Shown here: positions 26,764 to 35,862 of the stretch, piece after piece
Layout: every line of letters begins with the position of its first letter
How positions within the stretch are numbered: the stretch's first letter is position 1
NCBI GenBank assembly: GCA_963716685.1
Contig: CAVQTR010000003.1
Coordinates: forward strand, 806,001-870,000
Direction of reading: 5' to 3'
Source of the DNA: JALYXI01 sp963716685
Lineage (GTDB): Bacteria > Acidobacteriota > Terriglobia > Bryobacterales > Bryobacteraceae
Length of the DNA stretch: 64,000 nucleotides
Notes under the pieces: model-generated
The model's input: the letters and a program-made list of their open reading frames with translations, nothing else
What the model was told of the DNA's origin: nothing
Database searches by the model: none
Made by a program: the position numbers and the translations under genes

Positions 26764-29286
26764 ATGGGCCCTTCTCTCTGCAAGCCAACTCATCCTCGCA
26801 CCACTAAGTACTTAACCACTTCATCCTGGATTAGAAAGACGGCTGCCGTTGTGAGTCTGATATCGGCAGGCAGCATTAGTAGTCAGGCACAGATTGCGGC
26901 TGTGCTAACGGGACAGTATAACAACGCGCGCACGAACGCGAACCTGCAGGAGACCATCCTGACTCCGGCGAACGTGAGTGTTGCGCAGTTTGGCAAGCTT
27001 GCATCCTGGACTCTCGACGGGTATGAGTATGCCCAGCCGTTGTATGTGCCTGGGGTCATCGTAAACGGGACATCTCACAACGTGCTCTACGTCGCTACCA
27101 TGAACAACAGCATTTATGCCCTCGACGCGGACCAGCCCGGCTCGCCGGCGCTGTGGACTGCCACGTTCGAACCTCCCGTCCCGGTTGCCAGCGCGAACGG
27201 CTGCCCGTCGAAGTACTTCACGGGCCCTCAGCTGGGGATACTCAGCACTCCTGTTATCGACCAGGTCTCGCAGGCTATGTACTTCATTACCGCAACACCG
27301 GCCACCGGAGGTTTCGTGCACATGCTGCATGTCATCGATATCCGCACCGGCGCGGACAAGAGCGGCAGCCCCGTGCAAATTACCGCGAACTATGCGGGAT
27401 CCGGCTATCACAACGAACCGGCACCCCAGGGCCAGGTATCGCTGCTGGCAACCGACACGGACGTCCAGCGTACCGCACTGCTGCTGGCTAACGGCTCGGT
27501 TTACGCCGCGTTCGGGAACTGCGGACCTGACAACGATCCTTTTCATGGCTGGGTAGTGGGATATGACGCCTCCACTCTGCAACAGACTGCCGTGTTCAAC
27601 ACCACGCCGAACAGCGGTCAGGGCGGCATCTGGCAGTCGGGCCGCGGCCTCGCGGCAGATTCCACCGGGAGTGTCTTTCTGACTACCGGCAACGGAATTA
27701 CCGACGGCGACACCACCAACTACGCGGAGAGCGTTCTTAAGCTCTCTCCAACTGGCAACCTGATCGGGAATTTCCCGCCTAACAACGTAGCTACCCTGAA
27801 CTACTACGACCTTGACTTCAGTTCCAGTGGCCCTCTGATCATACCCAGCACCAGCAACTGGCTGCTGGCCGGAGGCAAGTACGGTGTCATCTATGTGTTC
27901 GACGGCAATGCATTCGGGCCGAACACCACTGAGCAGTCTGCCAAACAGGTTCTGCAGGCCACCTATCCCTGCACCACGCCCAGCACGAACGCCTGCTCTC
28001 AGATTCACGACGTTGCTTTTGCCAACGATTATCTTTGGGTCTGGGGCTCCACAGACTACCTGAGGAGCTATAGGTGGAGCAGAGTCACGAACCAGTTCGC
28101 TACCACCGGCGCGGTTGGCTCTCAGTTCGGCAGCTTCCACCCGGCTCCGCTGGCCATCTCCGGCAATGGCGCGCTTTCCAACATCCTGTGGGCCGTTACG
28201 GAAGCTTCCTCCCACGAGCCCAGCCCGGGAACGATGCACGCCTATGACATCTCTTCCGGATCTCCCGTGGAAATCTGGAACAGCGATCAGGAGCCGTCCG
28301 GCCGCGATACCCTTCCCACCTTCGGCCGATGGGTAAACCCTACTGTCGCCAATGGCCGCGTGTATATCGCGACTCATTCCAACCAGATCCTGGCGTACGG
28401 CGAACTGGCAGCCTCCGATTTCACTATCTCGGCCCGGCCCGCTTCCAATACGCTTGTTCAGGGGCTGTCAACGGTAAATACGGTAAACGTTGCGAGTCAG
28501 GGTGGCTTCAACTCGGAGGTAGCTCTCACCATTAGTGGCCAACCGGCCGGAGTTACCGGGCGGTTCCTGCCAGCCTCAGTCCGTGGATCGGGCTCCTCCG
28601 CTCTTACGCTTACCGCTGATCGTTCCGCGGTGCCCGGCACTTATACGCTGGTCGTGGCCGGTACCGCGGGAGTAACCACCCACAGCGCCACCTTTACCCT
28701 GGTGATCACTACGCCGCTGCCGGACACTACCCCGCCAGTCTTCCAATGCTGCAAGGTGATCAGCAATGCCTTTCAGGTTTTCGTTCAGGATCTGGAGTCG
28801 GGACTCGCGTCCATCGTCGTGCTGGGCGCCGACGAGTCGGACTACTCCATTCCGCAGTTCACTCCTGGAACCAACGATCCGGTCACCCTCACTGTGACAC
28901 CCCGGCCCGGATCTTTCAGCTACGTCCGTTTCCTCATCACGGACATGGCCGGAAATACCACCATCCTGGACCCTGTGATGGCAACGGATCAGCGCACCTC
29001 CTCCCAGCAAAACCCAATTCCTGGCGCGCTCAAGAATCTGGATGCGAGTGAACGTTACATGCAGGTGTTTAACTCTGGCGGCGCACAGGACATCCAGATT
29101 TTGATCAACGGAGTGGGGTTCGAGATTCCCGGCCTAAGCCTCGGGGGCGTCAACCTGATCGACGTTCTTTCCGCTCTCGCGGCGAACGCCTCGAACACCG
29201 CGGCGTTTACATTCATGGGACAGCCGGGCGGCTCGGTCGTGACCACGTTCTCGAACGTGTCTCCTTTGCCGCTGCCGCTTCCCTGA
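26764..29286 (+). CDS. Large secreted PQQ-like beta-propeller protein with Ig-like C-terminal domains
   Basis: 840 residues from the ATG at 26764; starts at 26683 or 26719 are possible but would bury the signal peptide (IRKTAAVVSLISAGSISSQA). Residues about 60-560 form a beta-propeller with repeated blade motifs such as NVLYVATMNNSIYALDAD, GSVFLTTGNG and NGRVYIATHSNQILAYGE. Two Ig-like regions follow (FTISARPASNTLVQG; VFQCCKVISNAFQVFVQD). No enzymatic motif or cofactor ligand is certain. It ends in a run of alternating Leu-Pro (LPLPLP). The gene is followed by a strong hairpin. Role unknown; probably extracellular. Confidence 0.8.
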   Translation: MGPSLCKPTHPRTTKYLTTSSWIRKTAAVVSLISAGSISSQAQIAAVLTGQYNNARTNANLQETILTPANVSVAQFGKLASWTLDGYEYAQPLYVPGVIVNGTSHNVLYVATMNNSIYALDADQPGSPALWTATFEPPVPVASANGCPSKYFTGPQLGILSTPVIDQVSQAMYFITATPATGGFVHMLHVIDIRTGADKSGSPVQITANYAGSGYHNEPAPQGQVSLLATDTDVQRTALLLANGSVYAAFGNCGPDNDPFHGWVVGYDASTLQQTAVFNTTPNSGQGGIWQSGRGLAADSTGSVFLTTGNGITDGDTTNYAESVLKLSPTGNLIGNFPPNNVATLNYYDLDFSSSGPLIIPSTSNWLLAGGKYGVIYVFDGNAFGPNTTEQSAKQVLQATYPCTTPSTNACSQIHDVAFANDYLWVWGSTDYLRSYRWSRVTNQFATTGAVGSQFGSFHPAPLAISGNGALSNILWAVTEASSHEPSPGTMHAYDISSGSPVEIWNSDQEPSGRDTLPTFGRWVNPTVANGRVYIATHSNQILAYGELAASDFTISARPASNTLVQGLSTVNTVNVASQGGFNSEVALTISGQPAGVTGRFLPASVRGSGSSALTLTADRSAVPGTYTLVVAGTAGVTTHSATFTLVITTPLPDTTPPVFQCCKVISNAFQVFVQDLESGLASIVVLGADESDYSIPQFTPGTNDPVTLTVTPRPGSFSYVRFLITDMAGNTTILDPVMATDQRTSSQQNPIPGALKNLDASERYMQVFNSGGAQDIQILINGVGFEIPGLSLGGVNLIDVLSALAANASNTAAFTFMGQPGGSVVTTFSNVSPLPLPLP

Positions 29287-29296
29287 ACGGATCAGC

Positions 29297-29328
29297 CGGG
29301 GAGTCCGGACGCGTAACCGGACTCCCCG
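29297..29328. terminator. Bidirectional hairpin between convergent genes
   Basis: A perfect 12-bp inverted repeat, CGGGGAGTCCGG (29297-29308) and CCGGACTCCCCG (29317-29328), is separated by an 8-base loop, ACGCGTAA. It lies 10 bp after the propeller stop and 20 bp before the stop of the convergent mutarotase-like gene, so it can serve both strands. There is no long T-run, so termination by the hairpin alone or with Rho is inferred. Confidence 0.7.
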
Positions 29329-29348
29329 CGCACGTTTACCGAAATACG

Positions 29349-30461
29349 TTAAAGCTGCTGCCCGGTTGCAATTCGAATGGTGCGACCTTTGCCGCGCTCC
29401 TGCACCACGATGGCGCCTCCTTCCAGCCGCACATCGCCCACCCCCGCGAAGCCCGCGGGCACGCGCTCATAAAACATCAGGTACTTCGCGCCTACCGTGG
29501 TCTTCGCCGGGAGCCAGCGGTAAAGCGGCGTCCCAAACAGCGAGTTCTCCGTCACCACCTGCCGTCTCGGGACATCGAACGCCTGGGTGGAGAACTCCAT
29601 GCCACGCGCCAGCTTGCCCGAAGGCATAAAGTTCTGCCACGTCTGCACCCACGGAAATTCGCTGCGCCGGAACAGATATCCAATCATCAGCCCCAGCTTC
29701 GGATTCACCGCTGTCACCCACTCGACGTCCCGCCCGGTATCCATCAGCGAAGCCGTATGGTCGCCCGAGTTCGGCGGCGCCGGAGTCAGCCGCATGTCCA
29801 CCGTCCCGCCGTTTAGCCCCGGCGCCATGGGCCACGTAAATTCCTTGCCCGAAGGCAGCCTGTGCGGCACGCCGCCGCTGGTCGACCCTTCCTCGTACGG
29901 GCGCGTTTTGGCCTTCTGCGCTGACATGTCGACTACCGTCACGCCCGGCTCCAGAAACGGCGACCCCACGGTGGCATGCTCGGCGTACTGCATGGGCCGG
30001 TCGAAGCTCAGCCCGCTCGCGATGCGCATTTCCACCGCGATTACCTGCTCGCCCTCCGCCATCGTCAGCGTGCGTGTCACATCTTCCATCGCGAGGGGCA
30101 GCCGCGCCGTCAGCGTCAGTTTCCCCTCTGACCGTGCTACCTGAAACGTTTGAAGATGAGCCTCGCCATGTGTGGGAAAACCGGCCGCGCGCTCCTCCGG
30201 CGATACGCCGCCGAACCCGTCAACACAGAAGAAATGTCCCGTTCCCGGGTTGAAGCGCGGCGATTTCGGGTCCCACAGCGGGCTCATCTTCGTCGCGTCG
30301 TCTTTCAGCACCAGCCGCGCCATCGCGCCGCCTTCCACCAGCACCGTCAGCTCCAGCTTCGAGTTCGCCAGTACCACCGCCGGATGGCCCTGGAACGTCA
30401 CATCCTGAGCGCACATGGCGGCCGAGGCGGCCGCCATGCACCACAGCGCTTTAAAATCCAC
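29349..30461 (-). CDS. Exported galactose-mutarotase-like fold protein
   Basis: 370 residues from a GTG; signal peptide DFKALWCMAAASAAMCAQ. The sequence reads as a beta-supersandwich of the aldose-1-epimerase/mutarotase superfamily: LANSKLELTVLVEGGAMARL near the N terminus, LPLAMEDVTRTLTMAEGEQV, and NPKLGLMIGYLFRRSEFPW. Catalytic His/Glu of true mutarotases cannot be assigned with confidence, so a sugar-binding or non-classical epimerase role is equally possible. Its start overlaps the end of the upstream dehydrogenase gene by 11 bp, so the two are co-transcribed. Confidence 0.65.
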   Translation of the reverse strand: MDFKALWCMAAASAAMCAQDVTFQGHPAVVLANSKLELTVLVEGGAMARLVLKDDATKMSPLWDPKSPRFNPGTGHFFCVDGFGGVSPEERAAGFPTHGEAHLQTFQVARSEGKLTLTARLPLAMEDVTRTLTMAEGEQVIAVEMRIASGLSFDRPMQYAEHATVGSPFLEPGVTVVDMSAQKAKTRPYEEGSTSGGVPHRLPSGKEFTWPMAPGLNGGTVDMRLTPAPPNSGDHTASLMDTGRDVEWVTAVNPKLGLMIGYLFRRSEFPWVQTWQNFMPSGKLARGMEFSTQAFDVPRRQVVTENSLFGTPLYRWLPAKTTVGAKYLMFYERVPAGFAGVGDVRLEGGAIVVQERGKGRTIRIATGQQL

Positions 30462-31452
30462 GCTGCTTGTCCACCACGTTCAGCAGCGGCCTCCCGTCCA
30501 CGAAGCGCTGGATGTTCTCTTTGATGGTGTTCACCATCCGCGCCGCGTCCTGGTCAGACCGTCCCGCAATATGCGGCGTAATGATCGCGTTATCGAACTT
30601 CCACAGAGGATTGCCCTTCGGCAGCGGCTCCGGATCCACCACATCCACGCCCGCGCCTGCCAGGCGCTTCTCATCCAGCGCTTTGATCAATCCGCCCAGC
30701 TCATAGGTACCGCCGCGGCTCACCGCCACGAAGTACGAGTTCTTCTTCATCAGCGAAAACTCGCGCGACGAATACATCTTGTAGCTCTTCTCCGTCAGCG
30801 GCGCGCTCATGAACACCACATCGGCGAGCGGAATCACGTCGTCCAGCTGCTCCGGTTTTACGAACTTCTTGACGAAGGGGCTGAACGGCAGATCCTGAAT
30901 GTCCACGCCGATAACCGTCATTCCGAATGCCCAGGCGCGTACCGCGATCTGCGATCCCACCCCGCCCACGCCGATGATCACCGCGGTCTTTCCGTTCAGC
31001 TCGATGCCCCGGTAAGGCCGCGGCTGCCAGGTTTCCGACTGCTTGTTCGCAATGAATTTATCGATGCCTCGCGACATGGTCAGCAGCATCGCCATGGCAT
31101 GATCCGCGATTTCCGGACCCTGCACAATGCGGTTGTTGGTCAGCACGATCTGGCTGTCGCGCAGATCATTCCCGCCGCTCTGGAACAGCACCTTCTCCGC
31201 GCCCGCGCTCATGATCTGCACCCACTTCAGTTGTTTTCCGGCGCGCACCTCGTCGGGCTTGATTTCGCCGACATAAGCATCCGCGTCCGGCAGCTCGCTC
31301 ATAATGTTGCTCTTGTTAACGGCCACAATCCGCGCTTTGGGCGTTACCGTCGCAAGTTCGGCGACCAGAGCCGGATCGCCGGAGACCAGAATCTTTTTCG
31401 TCTGCGCCGAAAGCGCCGCCGCCAAAATCAAAAAGCTGACTATGTATCGCAT
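30451..31452 (-). CDS. D-2-hydroxyacid dehydrogenase family protein with signal peptide
   Basis: 333 residues from the ATG at 31452. Further upstream the same frame is open but overlaps the divergent transporter. NAD-binding GVGGVGSQIAVRAWAFG is present, and so are the catalytic trio positions: Arg in VSRGGTYELGGLI, Glu in VDPEPLP and His in ITPHIAG. The enzyme therefore looks active. Unusually, the first 17 residues (MRYIVSFLILAAALSAQ) form a typical signal peptide, implying a periplasmic location for an NAD-dependent fold. It diverges from the sugar importer with 33 bp between starts and overlaps the mutarotase-like gene by 11 bp. Confidence 0.88.
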   Translation of the reverse strand: MRYIVSFLILAAALSAQTKKILVSGDPALVAELATVTPKARIVAVNKSNIMSELPDADAYVGEIKPDEVRAGKQLKWVQIMSAGAEKVLFQSGGNDLRDSQIVLTNNRIVQGPEIADHAMAMLLTMSRGIDKFIANKQSETWQPRPYRGIELNGKTAVIIGVGGVGSQIAVRAWAFGMTVIGVDIQDLPFSPFVKKFVKPEQLDDVIPLADVVFMSAPLTEKSYKMYSSREFSLMKKNSYFVAVSRGGTYELGGLIKALDEKRLAGAGVDVVDPEPLPKGNPLWKFDNAIITPHIAGRSDQDAARMVNTIKENIQRFVDGRPLLNVVDKQRGF

Positions 31453-31485
31453 CGCCGAAATTCTATCAGTAAAATAAGGCGATCC

Positions 31486-33888
31486 ATGCTCCTGACTGCC
31501 GCCGGTGTGAAGAAGTCTTACGCCGGAATCGCCGCGCTGCGCCACGCCTCGTTCGAACTGCTTGCGGGCGAGGTGCACGCACTGGTCGGCGAAAACGGCG
31601 CCGGCAAATCCACGCTGATCAAGATATTCACCGGAGCCGTTATCCCGGATGCCGGTACGCTGCATCTCAACGGCACACTCATCGAAAACAATTCGCCCCA
31701 CCGCTCCCGTTCGCTCGGAATTGTAGCCATCTATCAGCAGCCCGCGCTCTTCCCTGACCTAACGGTGAGCGAAAACCTCGCGCTTTCGAGCGAACCGTCC
31801 TCGCTCTGGCGCATCCTCGACTGGAAATCGCGCGAAGCCCGCGCCCGTAAGCTGCTGGCGGAAATCGGCGGCCGAATTGAGCCCAATACCCTCGTCAGCG
31901 CGCTGAGCATGGCGGAGCAGCAGATTGTTGAAATCGCGCGCGCTCTCGGCGGGGAGGCCAAAGTTCTCATCCTCGACGAGCCCACCGCGGCCTTAACTGA
32001 AAGCGAAACGCGGAATCTCTTCGGCATCATCCGCGGCCTGCGCGCCCGGGGCGTCGGCATCGTTTACATCTCGCATCGCCTCGAAGAACTCTTTGAGATC
32101 GCCGACCGCGTCACCGTCCTGCGCGATGGCGAAGTCATCGGCACCCGCGCCATGACCGATGTCGATCGCCCCGCCATGATTCGCATGATGGTGGGTCGCG
32201 AACTCTCCGCCGTCTTTCCCAAACGCGAGGCAGCCATCGGCCCGGTTGTGCTCGAAGCCCGCCAGCTCCGTTCCCGCGAAGCCCGCCTGCGCGATGTCTC
32301 TCTCTCCCTGCACCAGGGCGAAATTCTGGGGCTCGCCGGTATTGTCGGCGCCGGCCGGACCGAGTTCGCCGAGACACTCTTCGGCCTTACGCCCGCGGAT
32401 GGCGGAGAAGTCCTAATCGACGGCTGCGAGCAGAAGATCGCCAGCCCCGGGCGGGCGGTGGAATTGGGTCTGGCCTATGTTCCCGAAGATCGCCGCCGTC
32501 ACGGCGTCATCATGGACATGCCGCTGCCCGCCAACATCACCATGGCCAGCCTGGGCTCCGGCTTCCTCGATGGCAAACGGGAGCGCCGCCTTGCACAGGA
32601 GTATAAGGACCGCCTCCAGGTGAAATCCGCCTCCATGACCGAGCCCGTGCGCAACCTCTCCGGCGGCAATCAGCAAAAAGTCGCACTGGGCCGCTGGCTT
32701 GCCACCAACCCCCGGATCCTGATCCTGGACGAACCCACGCAGGGCATCGACGTCGGCGCCAAATCTGAGATCCACCAGCTGATGGGCAGCCTGGCCGCGC
32801 AGGGCATGGCCATTATCATGATCTCCTCCGAGCTTCCCGAGATCCTCGGCATGAGCGACCGCATCGCCGTCATGCGCGGCGGCGCCGTCGCCGGCATGCT
32901 CACCCGCGCTGAAGCCACGCAGGAGAAAATTCTGGCGCTCGCTCTGATGAAACGGGAACGCGCCGCCTCGCTCGCCTGGGCCGCGCTGCTGCTCATCCTC
33001 GCCATCTTCGCGCCGAGCTTTTACGCGTCCGGCAATTTGCGCGATCTGTTCCTCGGCATGGTGCCCGTCCTCATCACGGCTATGGGTATGACGATGGTGA
33101 TCGTCGCGCGCCAGATCGATATCTCCATAGGCTCTCAGTTCGCCGTCTGCGGCGTGGTCGCGGGGCTGCTCGCCGCCGCCGGCGTTCCCATGCCGCTGGT
33201 TGCCGTTCTGGTGTGCCTCGCCGGCGCGGCTCTCGGCTTCCTCAACGGCGCGCTAGTCGCCGCACTCGGCGTTCCTTCCATTGTCGCCACGCTCGCCACC
33301 ATGGTCGTCATCCGCCAGACTCTGCTCTGGAACACCGGCGGCGCCTGGGTGCGCGACCTGCCCGCCACATTCCAGTGGTTCGGTCTTGGTCAGGGGCCCG
33401 GACAGGCCGTCATCCTGGCTTTCGCCTTGCTGCTCTTCGGCATCTTCGCGTGGGCATCCCGCAATGTCGCCGTCGCGCGCACGGTCTACGCCGCCGGTTC
33501 CGATGCCGAAGCCGCGCGCCTCTCCGGCATCGATACCCGCGCCGTGCTCTTCGGTGTGTTCACCCTGATGGGCGCGCTGACCGGCCTCGCCGCGCTCCTC
33601 GATGCTGTGCGCTTTTCTGATGTGCAGGGCAATGCCGGCGTTGGTCTGGAGCTGAAAGCCATTGCCGCGGTGGTGGTGGGCGGCGCTTCGATCAACGGCG
33701 GACGCGGCACGCTGGTCGGCACGCTGCTCGGCGTCGGACTGCTCGGCACCATCGGTCCCGCGCTCACCTTCCTTGGCATCAACCCCTTTTGGGAAAAAGC
33801 GATCCAGGGCGGCATCATCCTCGCGGCCATCGTTGCTGACCATTTCGCATCCCGCGCCCTCGCGCTTAGGCAGGCGCATGCGCGCTAG
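31486..33888 (+). CDS. Sugar ABC importer: RbsA-type double ATPase fused to permease
   Basis: 800 residues in one frame. Residues 1-487 are two ABC domains of the carbohydrate (CUT2) class: the first with GENGAGKST, LSMAEQQ and VLILDEPTAAL; the second with the usual degenerate P-loop GIVGAGRTEF, then LSGGNQQKVALGRW and ILILDEPTQGID. From residue 488 (an internal Met at 32947, in a TGATGA context that would be a normal stop/start overlap in unfused relatives) follows a permease of the BPD_transp_2 type, with about eight to ten helices and VIVARQIDISIGSQFAV. Cytoplasmic ATPase and membrane channel are thus one chain. The 11-bp overlap with the next gene indicates coupling. Substrate is a monosaccharide by family; see the next gene. 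Confidence 0.9.
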   Translation: MLLTAAGVKKSYAGIAALRHASFELLAGEVHALVGENGAGKSTLIKIFTGAVIPDAGTLHLNGTLIENNSPHRSRSLGIVAIYQQPALFPDLTVSENLALSSEPSSLWRILDWKSREARARKLLAEIGGRIEPNTLVSALSMAEQQIVEIARALGGEAKVLILDEPTAALTESETRNLFGIIRGLRARGVGIVYISHRLEELFEIADRVTVLRDGEVIGTRAMTDVDRPAMIRMMVGRELSAVFPKREAAIGPVVLEARQLRSREARLRDVSLSLHQGEILGLAGIVGAGRTEFAETLFGLTPADGGEVLIDGCEQKIASPGRAVELGLAYVPEDRRRHGVIMDMPLPANITMASLGSGFLDGKRERRLAQEYKDRLQVKSASMTEPVRNLSGGNQQKVALGRWLATNPRILILDEPTQGIDVGAKSEIHQLMGSLAAQGMAIIMISSELPEILGMSDRIAVMRGGAVAGMLTRAEATQEKILALALMKRERAASLAWAALLLILAIFAPSFYASGNLRDLFLGMVPVLITAMGMTMVIVARQIDISIGSQFAVCGVVAGLLAAAGVPMPLVAVLVCLAGAALGFLNGALVAALGVPSIVATLATMVVIRQTLLWNTGGAWVRDLPATFQWFGLGQGPGQAVILAFALLLFGIFAWASRNVAVARTVYAAGSDAEAARLSGIDTRAVLFGVFTLMGALTGLAALLDAVRFSDVQGNAGVGLELKAIAAVVVGGASINGGRGTLVGTLLGVGLLGTIGPALTFLGINPFWEKAIQGGIILAAIVADHFASRALALRQAHAR

Positions 33889-35860
33889 TCTCTACACGCG
33901 CCTGCTCGGCGCTCTGCTGCTGTTCGAAATTCTCGTTTTTGCATTCATAGGGGCGAACTTCCTCACTGCGTCGAATGCCTTCGAAGTGGTCCGCCTAAGC
34001 GTCGAACTCGGCCTGCTCGCTCTTGCTCTCACTCCGGTCATCGTCACCGGTGGCATCGATCTTTCCGTCGGTTCGATGATGGGCCTCTGCGCCGTGGTCT
34101 TCGGCTCCCTCTGGCGCGACCACGGCTTCTCCCTCCCCGCGGCTGTCTGCGCCGCGCTCGCCGTTGCTCTGCTGGGCGGGTGGCTGAATGCCCTGCTGAT
34201 CGCGCGCCTGCAGCTGCCTCCGCTGATTGTCACCCTCGGCACGTACTCGCTGTTTCGCGGTCTTGCCGAGGGCCTCACGCGCGGGCTCGACACCTTTTCC
34301 GATTTTCCGCACGGCTTCCTCCTCATCGGCCAGGGTTGGCAGATCGTCGCGCTCGTGCTCGCCATTGCGGGCTTCGCCCTTCTGCTCCACACCACTACCG
34401 TTGGCCGCGCGCTCTACGCTATCGGCAACTCGCCCGCTGGTGCGCGCTATGCCGGCATCCCCGTCGCTCGGCGCCTTTCGCTGGTCTATTTGCTCTCCGG
34501 CTTCACCGCCGGTGTAGCCGCCATCATCTACGTCGCGCACCTCGGTCAGGCCAAGTCCGATGCCGGCACCGGTTACGAACTGATGGCCATCACCGCTGTG
34601 GTTCTCGGCGGCACTTCCATATTCGGTGGTCGCGGTACAATCGGCGGGACGCTGCTTGGCCTCGCGGCGATCGTGGTCCTGCAAAACGGTCTGCGCCTGG
34701 CCGCGCTGCCCGCCGAACTCAGCGGCGTGCTTACCGGCGTCCTGCTCATCGGCAGCATCGCGCTCGATCGGCTTCTGGCAGGATGGAACAGGAAAGGAAG
34801 CCGCCGCGAAACTGTCGCCGGTACAGATGTTTTGAAGAACTCTCAGGTAGCAGTGCTCAGCGCGGTCATCCTCGCCGGCGCGCTCATCGTCGCCGGCAGC
34901 AACTGGTGGCTGGTGAAAGCCGTCAGCCCCGGCATTCCGCAGCCCGCGCAGCAGCGGCAATCCGTCATCGGCATGATGCCCAAAGCCAAGGGCGACCCTT
35001 ACTTTGCCAGCTGTCTGACCGGCGCTCAGGAAGCCGCGCGCGAGTTGAACGCCCGGCTCATCTGGGACGGCCCCACCGACGTCGATCCCGCCAAACAGAA
35101 CGAAGTGGTGGAAGGCTGGATCACGAGCGGCGTCAATGCCATCAGCGTCAGCGTCTCCAACCAGGCCGCCATTTCCACCGTGCTGCGCAAAGCCCGCGGC
35201 CGCGGGATCCCCGTACTCACGTGGGATGCCGATTCCGCGCCGGACGCCCGCGATTTCTTCGTCGATCAGGCGACGCCTCAGGGGATCGGCGACACCCTTA
35301 TGGACGAAACCGCCCGCCTGCTCGGCGGCAAAGGCGAGTTCGCCATCGTCACCGGTGCGCTCAGTGCCGCCAATCAGAACGAATGGATGAAAGTGATGCG
35401 CACTCGCCTCGCCGCGAAATATCCGAACATCAAACTCGCGGTGGTGCGCCCCAGCGATGACGATCGCGAACGCGCCTTCCGTGAAACGCAGGACATTCTG
35501 AAGGTGTATCCCAACGTTCGCGTCGTCACTGCTATCTCCGCGCCAGCTGTGCCCGGCGCGGGCGAAGCCGTCAAACAATCCGGCCGCAAAGATGTTCATG
35601 TAACCGGCCTTTCGCTCCCCAGCCTCTGCAAGTCCTATATTCACGATGGGTCCATTGCCTCCATCGTTCTCTGGAACACACGTGATCTGGGCTACCTGGT
35701 CGTTTGGGCTTCCGACGCCGTCGCCAGGGGAACACTGAAGAAAGGCGCCACCGAACTGAACGCCGGACGCCTGGGCGTGATCCACATCGAAGGCTCGGAC
35801 ATCATCCTCGGAAAGCCGTTCATCTTCGATAAGACCAACGTCGATCAATTCAACTTTTAA
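33878..35860 (+). CDS. Sugar ABC importer: permease fused to periplasmic binding protein
   Basis: 660 residues from the ATG at 33878. Residues 1-305 are a second BPD_transp_2 permease (VIVTGGIDLSVGSMMGL; GTSIFGGRGTIGGTLLG). A short basic linker (WNRKGSRRE) leads to a single helix near 322-342 (VAVLSAVILAGALIVAGSNW), which looks like the retained signal anchor of the binding protein, and then to a Peripla_BP_4 domain (SVIGMMPKAKGDPYF; NAISVSVSNQAAIS; VLTWDADSAPDARDFF). The ending GKPFIFDKTNVDQFNF resembles rhamnose/AI-2-type binding proteins as I recall them, so a deoxyhexose is a reasonable but unproven substrate. The binding domain would be tethered outside. Confidence 0.88.
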   Translation: MRASLYTRLLGALLLFEILVFAFIGANFLTASNAFEVVRLSVELGLLALALTPVIVTGGIDLSVGSMMGLCAVVFGSLWRDHGFSLPAAVCAALAVALLGGWLNALLIARLQLPPLIVTLGTYSLFRGLAEGLTRGLDTFSDFPHGFLLIGQGWQIVALVLAIAGFALLLHTTTVGRALYAIGNSPAGARYAGIPVARRLSLVYLLSGFTAGVAAIIYVAHLGQAKSDAGTGYELMAITAVVLGGTSIFGGRGTIGGTLLGLAAIVVLQNGLRLAALPAELSGVLTGVLLIGSIALDRLLAGWNRKGSRRETVAGTDVLKNSQVAVLSAVILAGALIVAGSNWWLVKAVSPGIPQPAQQRQSVIGMMPKAKGDPYFASCLTGAQEAARELNARLIWDGPTDVDPAKQNEVVEGWITSGVNAISVSVSNQAAISTVLRKARGRGIPVLTWDADSAPDARDFFVDQATPQGIGDTLMDETARLLGGKGEFAIVTGALSAANQNEWMKVMRTRLAAKYPNIKLAVVRPSDDDRERAFRETQDILKVYPNVRVVTAISAPAVPGAGEAVKQSGRKDVHVTGLSLPSLCKSYIHDGSIASIVLWNTRDLGYLVVWASDAVARGTLKKGATELNAGRLGVIHIEGSDIILGKPFIFDKTNVDQFNF

Positions 35861-35862
35861 CC

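Noticed and set aside
26416..26793. Minus-strand ORF of 125 codons in the AT-rich stretch
   Set aside because: No recognisable domain, no ribosome-binding site, and it overlaps the start of the propeller gene.
30415..31485. Upstream extension of the importer ATPase frame
   Set aside because: The frame is open but antisense to the dehydrogenase gene and rich in Arg/His. The ATPase family starts at the ATG at 31486 (MLLTAAGVKKSYAG).
33995..35848. Minus-strand ORF of 617 codons opposite the permease-binding-protein fusion
   Set aside because: Its codons mirror the real gene; the translation is Gly/Ala/Asp-rich without family motifs.
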